From Pusillimonas sp. MFBS29 (GTDB lineage Bacteria > Pseudomonadota > Gammaproteobacteria > Burkholderiales > Burkholderiaceae_B), in NCBI RefSeq assembly GCF_020687695.1, contig NZ_JAJEWL010000007.1, positions 1 to 64,000 of the forward strand: DNA of 64,000 nucleotides, written 5' to 3'. Below the pieces are notes generated by a model. It was not told where the DNA came from. It searched no databases and saw only the letters and a program-made list of their open reading frames with translations. A program made the translations under genes and the position numbers. Each line of letters starts with the position of its first letter. Position 1 is the stretch's first letter. This document shows positions 45,004 through 54,257 of the stretch, in pieces.

Positions 45004-47092
45004 CCAGCGCGGTAGCGCCGGTATCGGCCAGCACAGCAATCCACAGGCCTGTGACTCCCAGCACGGTGGTGACCAGGAATATCCCCTTTAACCCCAGCGC
45101 AAAGACCACGTTCTGATGAATGTTTGCCATGGTCGCGCGCGATAGCGCAACCAGATGGGCCACATCCGTAACCCGACTGTTCAACAGCGCAGCATCGGCC
45201 GTTTCCATCGCCACATCGGTGCCGCCACCCATGGCAATACCCACATCGGCCGCAGCCAGTGCCGGTGCGTCGTTGATGCCATCACCCACCATGGCGACCT
45301 TGGCGTCGCGCTTCATCTTATTGATCAGACTCAGCTTGTCTTCGGGCAGAAGTTCCGCTTCCCAGTCCATACCCAGTTGACCAGCAATGGCCCGGGCGGT
45401 ACGGCTGTTGTCACCGGTTAGCATGACGGGGCGCACACCCATGGACTGAAGCCGGGCAATACCGGCCTGTGCATCTTCTCGGGGTTCGTCCTGCAGCGCC
45501 ACCAGCCCCAGCGCCTTGCGGGCTTGTTCATCAAACAGCACCGACACCGTCTTGCCGTCGTTCTGCAGCGTCTTGATGCGGGCGTGGTGTTCAGGCAAAA
45601 GCACGGCCTGCTGATCGGCGTAAACAGGCGATCCGACTGCCAGAGCACGGCCGGACACGCTTGCATGCACCGCCTTGCCTGCCGAGACAAAAGCCTGCGT
45701 TGCGACGGGGATACGAATATTCGCAGACCCGGCACGTCGCAAGATGGCGTGCGCCAGCGGATGATTCGAGCCGGACTCCACACTTGCGGCAAGCGCGAGA
45801 ATGGCATCCTGGCTATCGTCGGTAAGCGATACGATGTCGGTGACACGCGGCTGGCCTTGCGTAAGCGTGCCGGTCTTGTCGAACGCGATGGTGCCAACCC
45901 GGCCTATGGTTTCCAGGGCATTGCCGCCCTTGATCAGCAGCCCGCGACGCGTGGCCACCGCCAGGCCCGAAGCAATCGCGGCCGGCGTGGACAGCACCAA
46001 TGCACACGGGCAGGCAATCAGCAACAAGGCCAGTCCACGATAAAGCCAGGTTTGCCAGTCTCCCGCCATGGCCAGCGGCGGAACCATGACGATCAGCGCG
46101 GCCAGCGCCATTACTGCCGGCGTGTAATAGCGACTGAACCGTTCGATGAAACGGGCAGTAGGCGCCTTGGTCGCCTGCGCCTGTTCAACCAGATGAATAA
46201 TGCGCGCAATCGTGTTGTCGGCGGCCGTTTTCTCGACACGCACATGCAGCACCCGATCGATATTGACGGAACCGGCGAAGACATGACCGCCAACCGACCT
46301 GGCCAGAGGAATCGACTCGCCCGTTACCGGCGACTCGTCAAGGCTGGATGCACCCTGGATAATCATGCCGTCAGCGGGCACACGGTCGCCAGGACGTACG
46401 AGCACATGGTCACCCACACTCAACGACGCGGCGGGAACATCACGCTGCCCGCCTTCCGCATCAAGCAGAACGGCGGTCTTGGGCACCAGGGCGACCAATG
46501 CATTAATGCCCGCCCTGGCACGGCTCGCGGCCACACTTTCCAGCAGCTCGCCGACTGAAAAAAGAAATACAACGGCTGCAGCCTCCTCGGCCTCGCCTAT
46601 CAACAGTGCTCCCAGTGCAGCGACCGACATCAGCATTTCGATCGAGAACGGCGTACCGGAGCGTGCCAGCGCAAGCGCCCGGCGCGCAAACGGAAAAACT
46701 CCGGCAAGCACCGCGACAGTGAACACCCAGCTCCCGTAACCGGGGAAAAGTATTGCCATCAGGTAAGCGGCGCCCATCAGGATACCCAGACCCACAACCT
46801 GCCTGCCGCGCGTGGTTTGCCACCAGCGCTGATCTTGCCCGGCCGCGTCATTGCATCCGTCTGCCCTGGACACCGTGCCCGGACCGGCGAGCGCGACCAC
46901 GCCAAACCCCAGGCCCCTGATGACTTTTTCAACATCGCTGACCTGGGTGGACGATCCAGGCGCCAGCGTCAGCTCCAGCTTTTCAGCAGCAAAGTTCAGA
47001 CTGACACCGGAAACGCCCGACATACGCGCCAGTGCCGTTTCTATCTTGCTGACACAACTGGCGCAATCCATGCCTTTGATATGAAACTGCAT
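44960..47092 (-). CDS. cadA: Cd2+/Zn2+/Pb2+-exporting P-type ATPase
   Basis: P1B-type ATPase that exports divalent heavy metals from the cytoplasm. The 710-residue protein has an N-terminal HMA domain with GMDCASC (C10, C13) and about eight membrane helices. The transport CPC motif is at 361-363, the phosphorylation D405 lies in DKTGTLT, and GDGINDAPALAAADVGIAMG forms the hinge. A C-terminal helix has LADTGATALVTLNALRLL, whose Asp is typical of the Zn/Cd/Pb group. The promoter is a textbook MerR type, divergent from cadR. Confidence 0.95.
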   Translation of the reverse strand: MQFHIKGMDCASCVSKIETALARMSGVSGVSLNFAAEKLELTLAPGSSTQVSDVEKVIRGLGFGVVALAGPGTVSRADGCNDAAGQDQRWWQTTRGRQVVGLGILMGAAYLMAILFPGYGSWVFTVAVLAGVFPFARRALALARSGTPFSIEMLMSVAALGALLIGEAEEAAAVVFLFSVGELLESVAASRARAGINALVALVPKTAVLLDAEGGQRDVPAASLSVGDHVLVRPGDRVPADGMIIQGASSLDESPVTGESIPLARSVGGHVFAGSVNIDRVLHVRVEKTAADNTIARIIHLVEQAQATKAPTARFIERFSRYYTPAVMALAALIVMVPPLAMAGDWQTWLYRGLALLLIACPCALVLSTPAAIASGLAVATRRGLLIKGGNALETIGRVGTIAFDKTGTLTQGQPRVTDIVSLTDDSQDAILALAASVESGSNHPLAHAILRRAGSANIRIPVATQAFVSAGKAVHASVSGRALAVGSPVYADQQAVLLPEHHARIKTLQNDGKTVSVLFDEQARKALGLVALQDEPREDAQAGIARLQSMGVRPVMLTGDNSRTARAIAGQLGMDWEAELLPEDKLSLINKMKRDAKVAMVGDGINDAPALAAADVGIAMGGGTDVAMETADAALLNSRVTDVAHLVALSRATMANIHQNVVFALGLKGIFLVTTVLGVTGLWIAVLADTGATALVTLNALRLLRKKFD

Positions 47093-47116
47093 AAGGTTTC
47101 TCCTGTATATGGAACC

Positions 47117-47147
47117 ATTAGAAACCCTGTAGCGACTTCAGAGTCAA
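47117..47147 (-). promoter_or_regulatory. MerR-type cadA promoter and operator
   Basis: On the minus strand, -35 TTGACT (47142-47147) and -10 TCTAAT (47117-47122) are separated by 19 bp, the long spacer used by MerR-family activators. The spacer holds a dyad (47124-47144), ACTCTGAAGTC and its imperfect complement, like other CadR/PbrR operators. The regulator gene starts 42 bp away on the other strand. Confidence 0.85.
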
Positions 47148-47188
47148 GCATGTATAGTAGCTATAGTGTTTAACCATCAAGGACAGGC

Positions 47189-47599
47189 ATGAACATCAAG
47201 ATAGGCGAGCTTGCCAGGCACACGGAATCCACGGTGGAAACCATACGCTATTACGAAAAAGAAGGGCTGCTGCCTCAGCCGCTTCGTAGCGCAGGCAATT
47301 ACCGGCTGTACGGCCGGGAGCACATTGAACGACTGCGATTCATCAGGCATTGCCGCAGCCTGGACATGGCGCTGGACGAAGTACGAACCCTGCTTCAGTT
47401 TCGCGACGCACCGCATGAAGATTGCGGCGACGTCAATGCACTGCTGGACGAGCACATACAGGCCGTCGAAAACCGCATGGAAGAATTGCAGCAACTAAAG
47501 CGGCATCTGGTTACTTTGCGCCAGAAATGCGCAAGCCCGGCGCCGGCGGCCTCGTGTGGAATACTGCGCGCCCTTGATGATCAGTCATGCCATGCCTGA
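47189..47599 (+). CDS. cadR: Cd(II)/Pb(II)-responsive MerR-family regulator
   Basis: A 136-residue MerR-type activator. The winged helix (IKIGELARHTESTVETIRYYEKEGLLP) is followed by a long dimer helix (about 75-112). Metal-sensing cysteines are C79, C114 and C123, the set used by PbrR/CadR; C134 and C55 also occur. It is expected to switch on the divergent cadA promoter when metal binds. The last 15 bases before the convergent SIP gene contain no room for a terminator. Confidence 0.94.
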   Translation: MNIKIGELARHTESTVETIRYYEKEGLLPQPLRSAGNYRLYGREHIERLRFIRHCRSLDMALDEVRTLLQFRDAPHEDCGDVNALLDEHIQAVENRMEELQQLKRHLVTLRQKCASPAPAASCGILRALDDQSCHA

Positions 47600-47614
47600 C
47601 CGTAACCCGCGACG

Positions 47615-48424
47615 CTACTCAAATCGCTCGTGCGAACTGGCCGCCGCCTTGCGCCAATAGCTCGCGGCACGAATACGGCTTTTATCCAGCCCCAGGCCGT
47701 CGGTCAGGTACTGGCGGACAGCCTTGATTTCACTGTACTCACCTGCCGCCCAGGCATAGCCCTCGCCTTCCGGCAGGCGGATGCCGCGCAAGGCCGAGTC
47801 GAAGGCACCCATGCCCTCGGTCGGACCATCACCCACCACCCATTGAATATCAAGCCGGCACTGGCAGGAAAACGCTTGCCTGGTATCTTCGTTATTGATT
47901 TTGATGATCACGATGGCCTTGGCCGCAGGCGGCAACTCTTCGAGCCGTCGGCCAATGGCCGGGATGGCGGTTTCGTCACCGATCAATAAATGCCAGTCGA
48001 AGGCCGTAGGCACCAGAAACGACCCGCGTGGCCCGGCAATACCCACGAAATGCCCTGGCTGCGCATGGGCGGCCCAATCTGTAGCCGGCCCGGCCTGATG
48101 CAGGACAAAATCGATATCGAGCTCGTTGGCCACCGGATCGTAGCGACGCGGCGTGTAGTCGCGCATGGCCGGCTTGGGCTTGTCGGGCGCAAAATTCAGA
48201 CCTGTGGACCCTACCACCGGCACATTGGGCCTGGCACCCGGTTCATCGGGCACCATAAGCTTGACGTGGTCGTCGAACGAAGCCGAATAAAACCCGTGAA
48301 GATCGTCACCCGTCAGGGTAATACGCCGCATTGCCGGGCTTAATTGCGCAGTCCGCTTCACCGTCAAGGTACGAACCTTGATGGGATGCTGCACTTTTTC
48401 TACCTTGAATTTATCTGTGGTCAT
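47615..48424 (-). CDS. siderophore-interacting protein (ferric-siderophore reductase)
   Basis: A 269-residue FAD/NAD(P)H protein of the SIP/ViuB family that releases iron from ferric siderophores. The FAD-binding block is MRDYTPRRYDPVANELDIDFVLH. LIGDETAIPAIGRRLEELPP and GEYSEIKAVRQYL are the C-terminal NAD(P)-binding signatures. The start at 48424 overlaps the regulator stop (TAATG); a longer frame to 48715 would lie inside the regulator gene. It is coupled to the PadR-type gene, as are E. coli YqjH and YqjI in a related arrangement. Confidence 0.92.
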   Translation of the reverse strand: MTTDKFKVEKVQHPIKVRTLTVKRTAQLSPAMRRITLTGDDLHGFYSASFDDHVKLMVPDEPGARPNVPVVGSTGLNFAPDKPKPAMRDYTPRRYDPVANELDIDFVLHQAGPATDWAAHAQPGHFVGIAGPRGSFLVPTAFDWHLLIGDETAIPAIGRRLEELPPAAKAIVIIKINNEDTRQAFSCQCRLDIQWVVGDGPTEGMGAFDSALRGIRLPEGEGYAWAAGEYSEIKAVRQYLTDGLGLDKSRIRAASYWRKAAASSHERFE

Positions 48425-49029
48425 TACTGTTCTCTTGAGTTTGCCCTGGTAATGTCGTCGCCAGCGGGCACTTGCTGAATTTCCTGGGTAGCTCGCCGCA
48501 AAATGGCAGCAATGCGTCGTTGCTCGGTGTGGTCTGCCTCGCTGTGCGCCAGCAGCGATGCTCTTAACGCTCTGCCGGCCCGCACAAATTCCGGCAACCA
48601 GCCGGTGGCCTGCGCGGCAGCAGCCTCGTTCTCGGTGGACTGATTCATCCATAACATCTTTTTTGCAGCATGCCTGAAAATGGCAAGCAGATGCTGCGTA
48701 TGCTCGGCATGACACTGCAAATAGTCACGGCCTGCCGGGGTAATGCGATAGTTCTTGCGCTTGCCCTTGAGCTCGACTTGCGCAAGACCTGCAGACTCGA
48801 TCTGGCCCAACGCTGGATACAGTACACCGGGACTGGGACTGTAATAGCCGTAGGACAGCTCATCAAAGCGCTTGATGAGCTCGTAACCATGCGCCGGTTC
48901 ACCCCCCAGAGACCAAAGCAGCAGCAATTGCAACTCTTCGGCGTTGAACTTGCGCCCCCTGGTCAGTCGCGCATCACGCTGGAGCGGAGACTGGATTCCA
49001 GATTGGTCGATGATGGTCGTGGCAGCCAT
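48424..49029 (-). CDS. PadR-family regulator of the YqjI type
   Basis: A 201-residue winged-helix protein. The PadR block LQLLLLWSLGGEPAHGYELIKRFDELSYGYYSPSPGVLYPALGQIESAGL matches YqjI, a nickel/iron-responsive repressor in E. coli. The His/Cys-rich N-terminus of YqjI is absent, so metal sensing may differ. ATG at 49029 is preferred; a longer frame to 49089 adds hydrophobic residues and crosses the promoter palindrome. The stop overlaps the ferric reductase start, so both are made from one message. Confidence 0.9.
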   Translation of the reverse strand: MAATTIIDQSGIQSPLQRDARLTRGRKFNAEELQLLLLWSLGGEPAHGYELIKRFDELSYGYYSPSPGVLYPALGQIESAGLAQVELKGKRKNYRITPAGRDYLQCHAEHTQHLLAIFRHAAKKMLWMNQSTENEAAAAQATGWLPEFVRAGRALRASLLAHSEADHTEQRRIAAILRRATQEIQQVPAGDDITRANSREQ

Positions 49030-49051
49030 GCAAGTAAACTTAAGTCTAACG

Positions 49052-49069
49052 ATATATCTTAAGATATAT
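49052..49069. promoter_or_regulatory. perfect 18-bp palindrome, candidate operator of the PadR-type regulator
   Basis: ATATATCTTAAGATATAT is perfectly self-complementary and lies 23 bp before the regulator start. An autoregulatory site for the regulator-reductase operon is the simplest explanation. Binding has not been shown. Confidence 0.65.
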
Positions 49070-49257
49070 AAATAGCCCTGTTTTGTCAAATCAATTAATA
49101 ATAAGAACTATTACCAATAAAACAAGAATGGCTTTTGCTTTTATATATAATTTCTGGATGAGCCAAGCTTCTGAACATCGTTTTATTGAATCGTAGCCTG
49201 GCCTTTTTATTGGATCAGCTTGCGTCGCTTTCAGCACATCTTGCCCAAGGAGAAAAT

Positions 49258-49947
49258 ATGAAATTGCCAAGGTGGATTTGGCTGAAGGCTTGGACATGTT
49301 GTGCATTGTTTGCTTGGGCCGGCGCAGCTTCTGCCGGGTTGCCGGCAGGCTTTGTATATCTTGACGACGTCATTCCCGACCTGAAGGTCGAGCTGCGTTA
49401 CACCGGCAGCCATAACTTTGTAGGCAGACCCGTAACCGGATACGAAGAGGCCCGCCCGGTACTGAGCACGCGGGCCGCAGAAGCATTGGTAAAAGTGCAG
49501 GCGGATCTCAAGCGCTTTGGCCTGACCTTGTTGGTTTTCGACGCCTATCGGCCGCAGCGGGCAGTTGATGACTTCGTGAAATGGGCGAGCGACCTCGATG
49601 ACATACGCACCAAGCCCGAGTTTTACCCGGCAGTTGAAAAGCAAAACCTGTTCAAGGAAGATTACATCGCAGAACGGTCGGGCCACAGTCGCGGCAGCAC
49701 GGTTGACTTGACGCTGACCTCTCTTGACGGGGCCGAACCTCTGGACATGGGTTCAGAGTTTGATTTCTTTGGCACTGAGTCCTGGCCCGAGCATCCGGTG
49801 CTGACGACGCAGCAACGCGCCAATCGTCTATTGCTGCAAACCGTCATGACGAAGCACGGGTTCAAGCCTTACCCCAAAGAGTGGTGGCACTTCACGCTGG
49901 ACAATGAGCCCTTTCCGGATGATTACTTTGACTTCTTGCCTCAGTAG
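49258..49947 (+). CDS. ddpX: periplasmic D-alanyl-D-alanine dipeptidase (VanX/DdpX type)
   Basis: A zinc peptidase that cleaves free D-Ala-D-Ala. The 229-residue protein has a signal peptide (about 1-26). All key residues are present with the VanX spacing: zinc ligands H143 and D150 in SGHSRGSTVDL and H211, catalytic E208 in EWWHF, and R98 in DAYRPQ. AGGAGA precedes ATG 49258. In Gram-negative bacteria such enzymes recycle peptidoglycan; export suggests that role rather than vancomycin resistance. Nearby genes give no partner. Confidence 0.9.
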   Translation: MKLPRWIWLKAWTCCALFAWAGAASAGLPAGFVYLDDVIPDLKVELRYTGSHNFVGRPVTGYEEARPVLSTRAAEALVKVQADLKRFGLTLLVFDAYRPQRAVDDFVKWASDLDDIRTKPEFYPAVEKQNLFKEDYIAERSGHSRGSTVDLTLTSLDGAEPLDMGSEFDFFGTESWPEHPVLTTQQRANRLLLQTVMTKHGFKPYPKEWWHFTLDNEPFPDDYFDFLPQ

Positions 49948-49948
49948 C

Positions 49949-50002
49949 GCATCTGTGGCGCTGCCCTCCCCCCGAGAGCCGCAAACCGTTTTGCAGACTG
50001 TA
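49949..50002 (-). pseudogene. decayed fragment of a VapB-type antitoxin gene
   Basis: This 54-bp segment is about 80% identical to 50521-50571, inside the vapB gene. On the minus strand it reads LQSAKRFAALGG, then diverges, against VQSAKRLAALGG in vapB. The copy starts just after the ddpX stop codon. It carries no start and is too short to encode a product. Confidence 0.6.
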
Positions 50003-50046
50003 GACTGACCTTAAGATGATGAAGATACCTATTTGGAGTTACCGCA

Positions 50047-50457
50047 ATGAGCCAACCGCTGCTGATCATTGAACCCCAGGCCTACGAACTCTGGCTGGAC
50101 GAAAAGCTGCTGACGCGCCTGGCCGGCGGTGCTGCATCGCTACTCGGTGGAGCTGGCCCGCAACTGCGGGAAAGCGACATCGAGGCTGCAATCGAACATG
50201 CCGAAGATTGGCTGATGCCGTTCAGCAAGTTGTTCGAAGGGCTGCAATTAAAGGTCAACGACAAAACAGGCCGGCTGCAACACTATTTGAGTGGCCCTGA
50301 ACATCACTCGGTCGAGCAGGTAGAGCAAGCATTCTCGGACACCCACTATGAAGTGGCCCATGGGCGGACCAAAGACAGCGATGCCGTCGCTGACATCGTG
50401 CTGCTGCGCGAGCTTGCGCATCACGGCCGGCTTTCAGGTATTTCTGTTTCCTATTAG
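50047..50457 (+). CDS. hypothetical protein
   Basis: A 136-residue soluble protein with no recognised family. It has a helical N-terminal half (DIEAAIEHAEDWLMPFSKLFEGLQLKV) and no signal or membrane segment. GGAG about 9 bases before the ATG and the coding-like composition support a real gene. It is convergent with vapB (20 bp between ends) but is not a PIN-domain toxin. It may be a newly acquired or lineage-specific gene. Confidence 0.55.
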   Translation: MSQPLLIIEPQAYELWLDEKLLTRLAGGAASLLGGAGPQLRESDIEAAIEHAEDWLMPFSKLFEGLQLKVNDKTGRLQHYLSGPEHHSVEQVEQAFSDTHYEVAHGRTKDSDAVADIVLLRELAHHGRLSGISVSY

Positions 50458-50476
50458 CCCTGCATCAGCATACTTA

Positions 50477-50686
50477 TCATCGCAACGAGAAAGGCTCAGG
50501 CTGACGACGCGGTATATCGGGCATCTGTGGCACTGCCCCTCCTAGAGCCGCCAGCCGTTTCGCGGACTGTACACGTACATACGTCTTGACTGCTTCACGA
50601 ATAAGGTCCGCTTTTTCAATTCCTGGGTCGGCTACTTGCAGTGCCCTTTCAAACAGTGCATCGTCAATGGTTACTGTGGTTCGCAT
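50477..50686 (-). CDS. VapB-type antitoxin (DUF2191), without adjacent toxin
   Basis: A 69-residue protein starting MRTTVTIDDALFERALQVA, the DUF2191 VapB signature. The helix KADLIREAVKTYVRVQSAKRLAALGG continues it, and the Pro-rich tail is the likely toxin-binding part. A VapC (PIN) gene normally follows directly; none is present downstream or nearby. It may be an orphan antitoxin left after toxin loss, or act on a VapC elsewhere. A decayed partial copy lies at 49949. Confidence 0.8.
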   Translation of the reverse strand: MRTTVTIDDALFERALQVADPGIEKADLIREAVKTYVRVQSAKRLAALGGAVPQMPDIPRRQPEPFSLR

Positions 50687-50834
50687 TTGCTGCCTCCGTT
50701 AACCGCGCATCACTATATGCATCACTTTGCATTAAAATACGGATTCCGCATGCATTTAGCATCGGGAGCAATCTTCCAAAGTTCAGTACGGAAGTTAAAC
50801 GCAGCACTTCAAGTGGCTATTTAACGAGGAATCC

Positions 50835-51308
50835 ATGGAAATTAGACGCTTCAGAGTCGAGGACGCGAGCGCATTATTTCAGGTTTTTCTATCGTCCATA
50901 CATGACATCGCATCGCGTGACTACACGGCGGCACAAGTGGAGGCTTGGGCACAAGCAGACCGTGCCCCAGAGGTGTGGGCTAGCCGCATGAGGGAATTAC
51001 AGCCGTTTGTCGCTGAAGCCAAAGGCAAAATTATTGGATACGCTGACATTCAGCCCAATGGATACATCGATCATTTCTTTGTGTCAGGGGCCCAGTCTCG
51101 ACAAGGTGTCGGCACCTTGCTAATGAGCCGCATCCATGACGAAGCAAGGCTGTTGGGGATCAGCCAGCTCACGGCAGATGTAAGCACGAGCGCTGAACCA
51201 TTCTTTTTACACCACGGTTTTCAAGTGGTGGAGCGAAGGTTTCCCATTCGTCGAGGCGTGATGCTGCAAAATTCACTGATGCGAAAAGACTTGCATCGCA
51301 AGCCATGA
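50835..51308 (+). CDS. GNAT family N-acetyltransferase
   Basis: A 157-residue acetyl-CoA transferase. The acetyl-CoA binding motif A is DHFFVSGAQSRQGVGTLLMSRIHDEAR, with the Q/RxxGxG/A pattern in SRQGVG. The N-terminus IRRFRVEDASALFQVFLSSIHDIASRDYTAAQVEAWA is typical of the YafP-like group. Substrate unknown. GAGGA lies about 8 bases before the ATG. It sits in an accessory patch between vapB and an hsdR remnant. Confidence 0.87.
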   Translation: MEIRRFRVEDASALFQVFLSSIHDIASRDYTAAQVEAWAQADRAPEVWASRMRELQPFVAEAKGKIIGYADIQPNGYIDHFFVSGAQSRQGVGTLLMSRIHDEARLLGISQLTADVSTSAEPFFLHHGFQVVERRFPIRRGVMLQNSLMRKDLHRKP

Positions 51309-51330
51309 CTCAGTGCACATAACTTTCAAA

Positions 51331-51468
51331 TTAAATCCACTCGTCGCCCAGCACCTCGGCCTGCTGCAACACCAGTTCCACAGCCGCATCAGCCATATCC
51401 GGCGGATACTTATACTTGCGTAGTATCCGCTTCACCATCAACCGTAGGCTTGCCCGTAGCCTTCCCGC
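51331..51468 (-). pseudogene. C-terminal remnant of type I restriction subunit HsdR
   Basis: Read on the minus strand, 45 codons end in a stop and encode a segment with RKYKYPPD followed by MADAAVELVLQQAEVLGDEW. This matches the conserved end of HsdR (VRRLLRKYGYPPD ... VLEQAEVL). Nothing upstream continues the frame: a 19-bp repeat pair begins at 51470. No hsdM or hsdS is seen. The remnant is a scar of a lost restriction locus, not a working gene. Confidence 0.75.
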
Positions 51469-51469
51469 A

Positions 51470-51509
51470 AATTGCCAAACTGAATGACGGAATTGCCAAA
51501 CTAAATGAC
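51470..51509. repeat. 19-bp direct repeat pair, possible insertion sequence end
   Basis: AATTGCCAAACTGAATGAC (51470-51488) is repeated at 51491-51509 with one change. The two starts are 21 bp apart, two helical turns. Such multiple terminal repeats occur at the ends of some insertion sequences (IS21-like). No transposase gene is nearby. Confidence 0.55.
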
Positions 51510-51552
51510 AATCGACAACTCACCCAAATTTGTAACAAGCCCCGCCCGCCCT

Positions 51553-51581
51553 CTTGAAGATTCATACTTCGTCCCTATAAT
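51553..51581 (+). promoter_or_regulatory. groESL promoter (sigma-70 and sigma-32 like)
   Basis: TTGAAG (51554-51559) and TATAAT (51576-51581) with a 16-bp spacer form a sigma-70 promoter. The same stretch reads CTTGAAG-N13-CCCTATA, close to the heat-shock sigma-32 consensus. It overlaps the start of the CIRCE element, so dual control by heat-shock sigma factor and HrcA is likely. Confidence 0.75.
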
Positions 51582-51607
51582 TAGCACTCGAAGGGGATGA
51601 GTGCTAA
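51581..51607. promoter_or_regulatory. CIRCE element (HrcA operator)
   Basis: TTAGCACTC-N9-GAGTGCTAA is the exact CIRCE consensus. It overlaps the -10 region and transcription start of groESL, where HrcA would block transcription at normal temperature. No hrcA gene is in the window. Confidence 0.97.
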
Positions 51608-51663
51608 CATCATCTTCTCAGCTTTTTTATTGTTAACCCTAAATTTTGAACAGGAGTTCCTCC

Positions 51664-51951
51664 ATGGCACTGCGTCCTTTGCATGATCGCGTGATCATCA
51701 AGCGTCTGGACAACGAGCGCACCACAGCCTCGGGTATTGTTATCCCTGAAAGTGCGACTGAAAAGCCCGACCAGGGTGAAGTCATTGCCGTAGGTCCCGG
51801 CAAACGGTCCGACGACGGCAAAGTTCAGCCTGTTGACCTGAAAGTGGGCGACAAGGTTCTGTTCGGCAAGTATGCCGGCCAAACGGTCAAGGTTGATGGC
51901 GAAGAAGTCCTCGTCATCCGCGAGGAAGAAATCCTCGCCGTGGTTCTGTAA
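51664..51951 (+). CDS. groS: co-chaperonin GroES
   Basis: A 95-residue co-chaperonin that caps GroEL. The protein starts [40 protein letters not shown], containing the mobile loop, and ends [12 protein letters not shown] at 51664 is used; an in-frame ATG at 51646 would place six extra residues upstream of the standard start. groL follows after 30 bp with AAGGAA. Expression is expected to be heat-inducible through CIRCE. Confidence 0.98.
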   Translation: MALRPLHDRVIIKRLDNERTTASGIVIPESATEKPDQGEVIAVGPGKRSDDGKVQPVDLKVGDKVLFGKYAGQTVKVDGEEVLVIREEEILAVVL

Positions 51952-53628
<1,677 letters not shown>

Positions 53629-53686
53629 GCCAACTTCCCACCTGACAGGAATCCGGGTGTACGCGCCACCCGGATTACCGCAGATC

Positions 53687-53714
53687 AAAACCTCTGGTTC
53701 GCCAGAGGTTTTTT
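53687..53714 (+). terminator. terminator of groESL
   Basis: AAAACCTCTGG (53687-53697) pairs perfectly with CCAGAGGTTTT (53702-53712) around the tetraloop TTCG, with further T after it. This is a strong rho-independent terminator. Confidence 0.95.
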
Positions 53715-53791
53715 ATTTTCCGCCGCAGGCACCGGATCATGCTGTAAAAAATGGATCCTATAATGGGCCTCCACTTGACCGCAGGACACGC

Positions 53792-54178
53792 ATGACTCCG
53801 CATGACTCCCCCTATAAAAGCAAAGGCGGATTTCGCCGTTTGTTCAACGCCCTGCGCTACTCGGCACAAGGCTTGGCCGCCGCCTTCCGGCACGAAGCGG
53901 CCTTCCGTCAGGAGCTGATGCTGGTAGCGGTGCTGGCACCGGTGGCCATCTGGTTGGGCCGCGGCCTGGGCGAGGTCCTGATGCTGCTGGGCACACTGGT
54001 TTTCGTGCTGGTCATCGAGCTGCTGAACTCCGGCCTGGAGGCGCTGGCCGATACCATTACGCTGGAAAAGCATCCTCTGATAGGTCGCGCCAAGGATCTG
54101 GGCAGCGCAGCTGTCATGCTGTCTATACTCTTTGGCACGGTAATCTGGCTGAGCGTGATCGTTTCGCATCTGGCCTGA
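53792..54178 (+). CDS. dgkA: diacylglycerol kinase
   Basis: Small integral membrane enzyme that phosphorylates diacylglycerol, recycling it into phospholipid synthesis. The 128-residue protein has three membrane helices and the family block FVLVIELLNSGLEALADTITLEKHPLIGRAKDLGSAAVML, with the catalytic Glu region in NSGLEA. AGGA lies before ATG 53792. A longer frame to 53609 would overlap the groL 3' end and terminator and is wrong. It is followed by pyrF. Confidence 0.95.
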   Translation: MTPHDSPYKSKGGFRRLFNALRYSAQGLAAAFRHEAAFRQELMLVAVLAPVAIWLGRGLGEVLMLLGTLVFVLVIELLNSGLEALADTITLEKHPLIGRAKDLGSAAVMLSILFGTVIWLSVIVSHLA

Positions 54179-54257
54179 CAGGCCTCACGCAAGGCAGACC
54201 GCCCTGGCATCTATAATTACGGCCTGGTCCGATACGCACCCATTTACCGAGTAACCG

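Noticed and set aside
48425-48715. extended N-terminus of the siderophore-interacting protein
   Set aside because: It lies inside the PadR-type gene; the TAATG junction gives the natural start.
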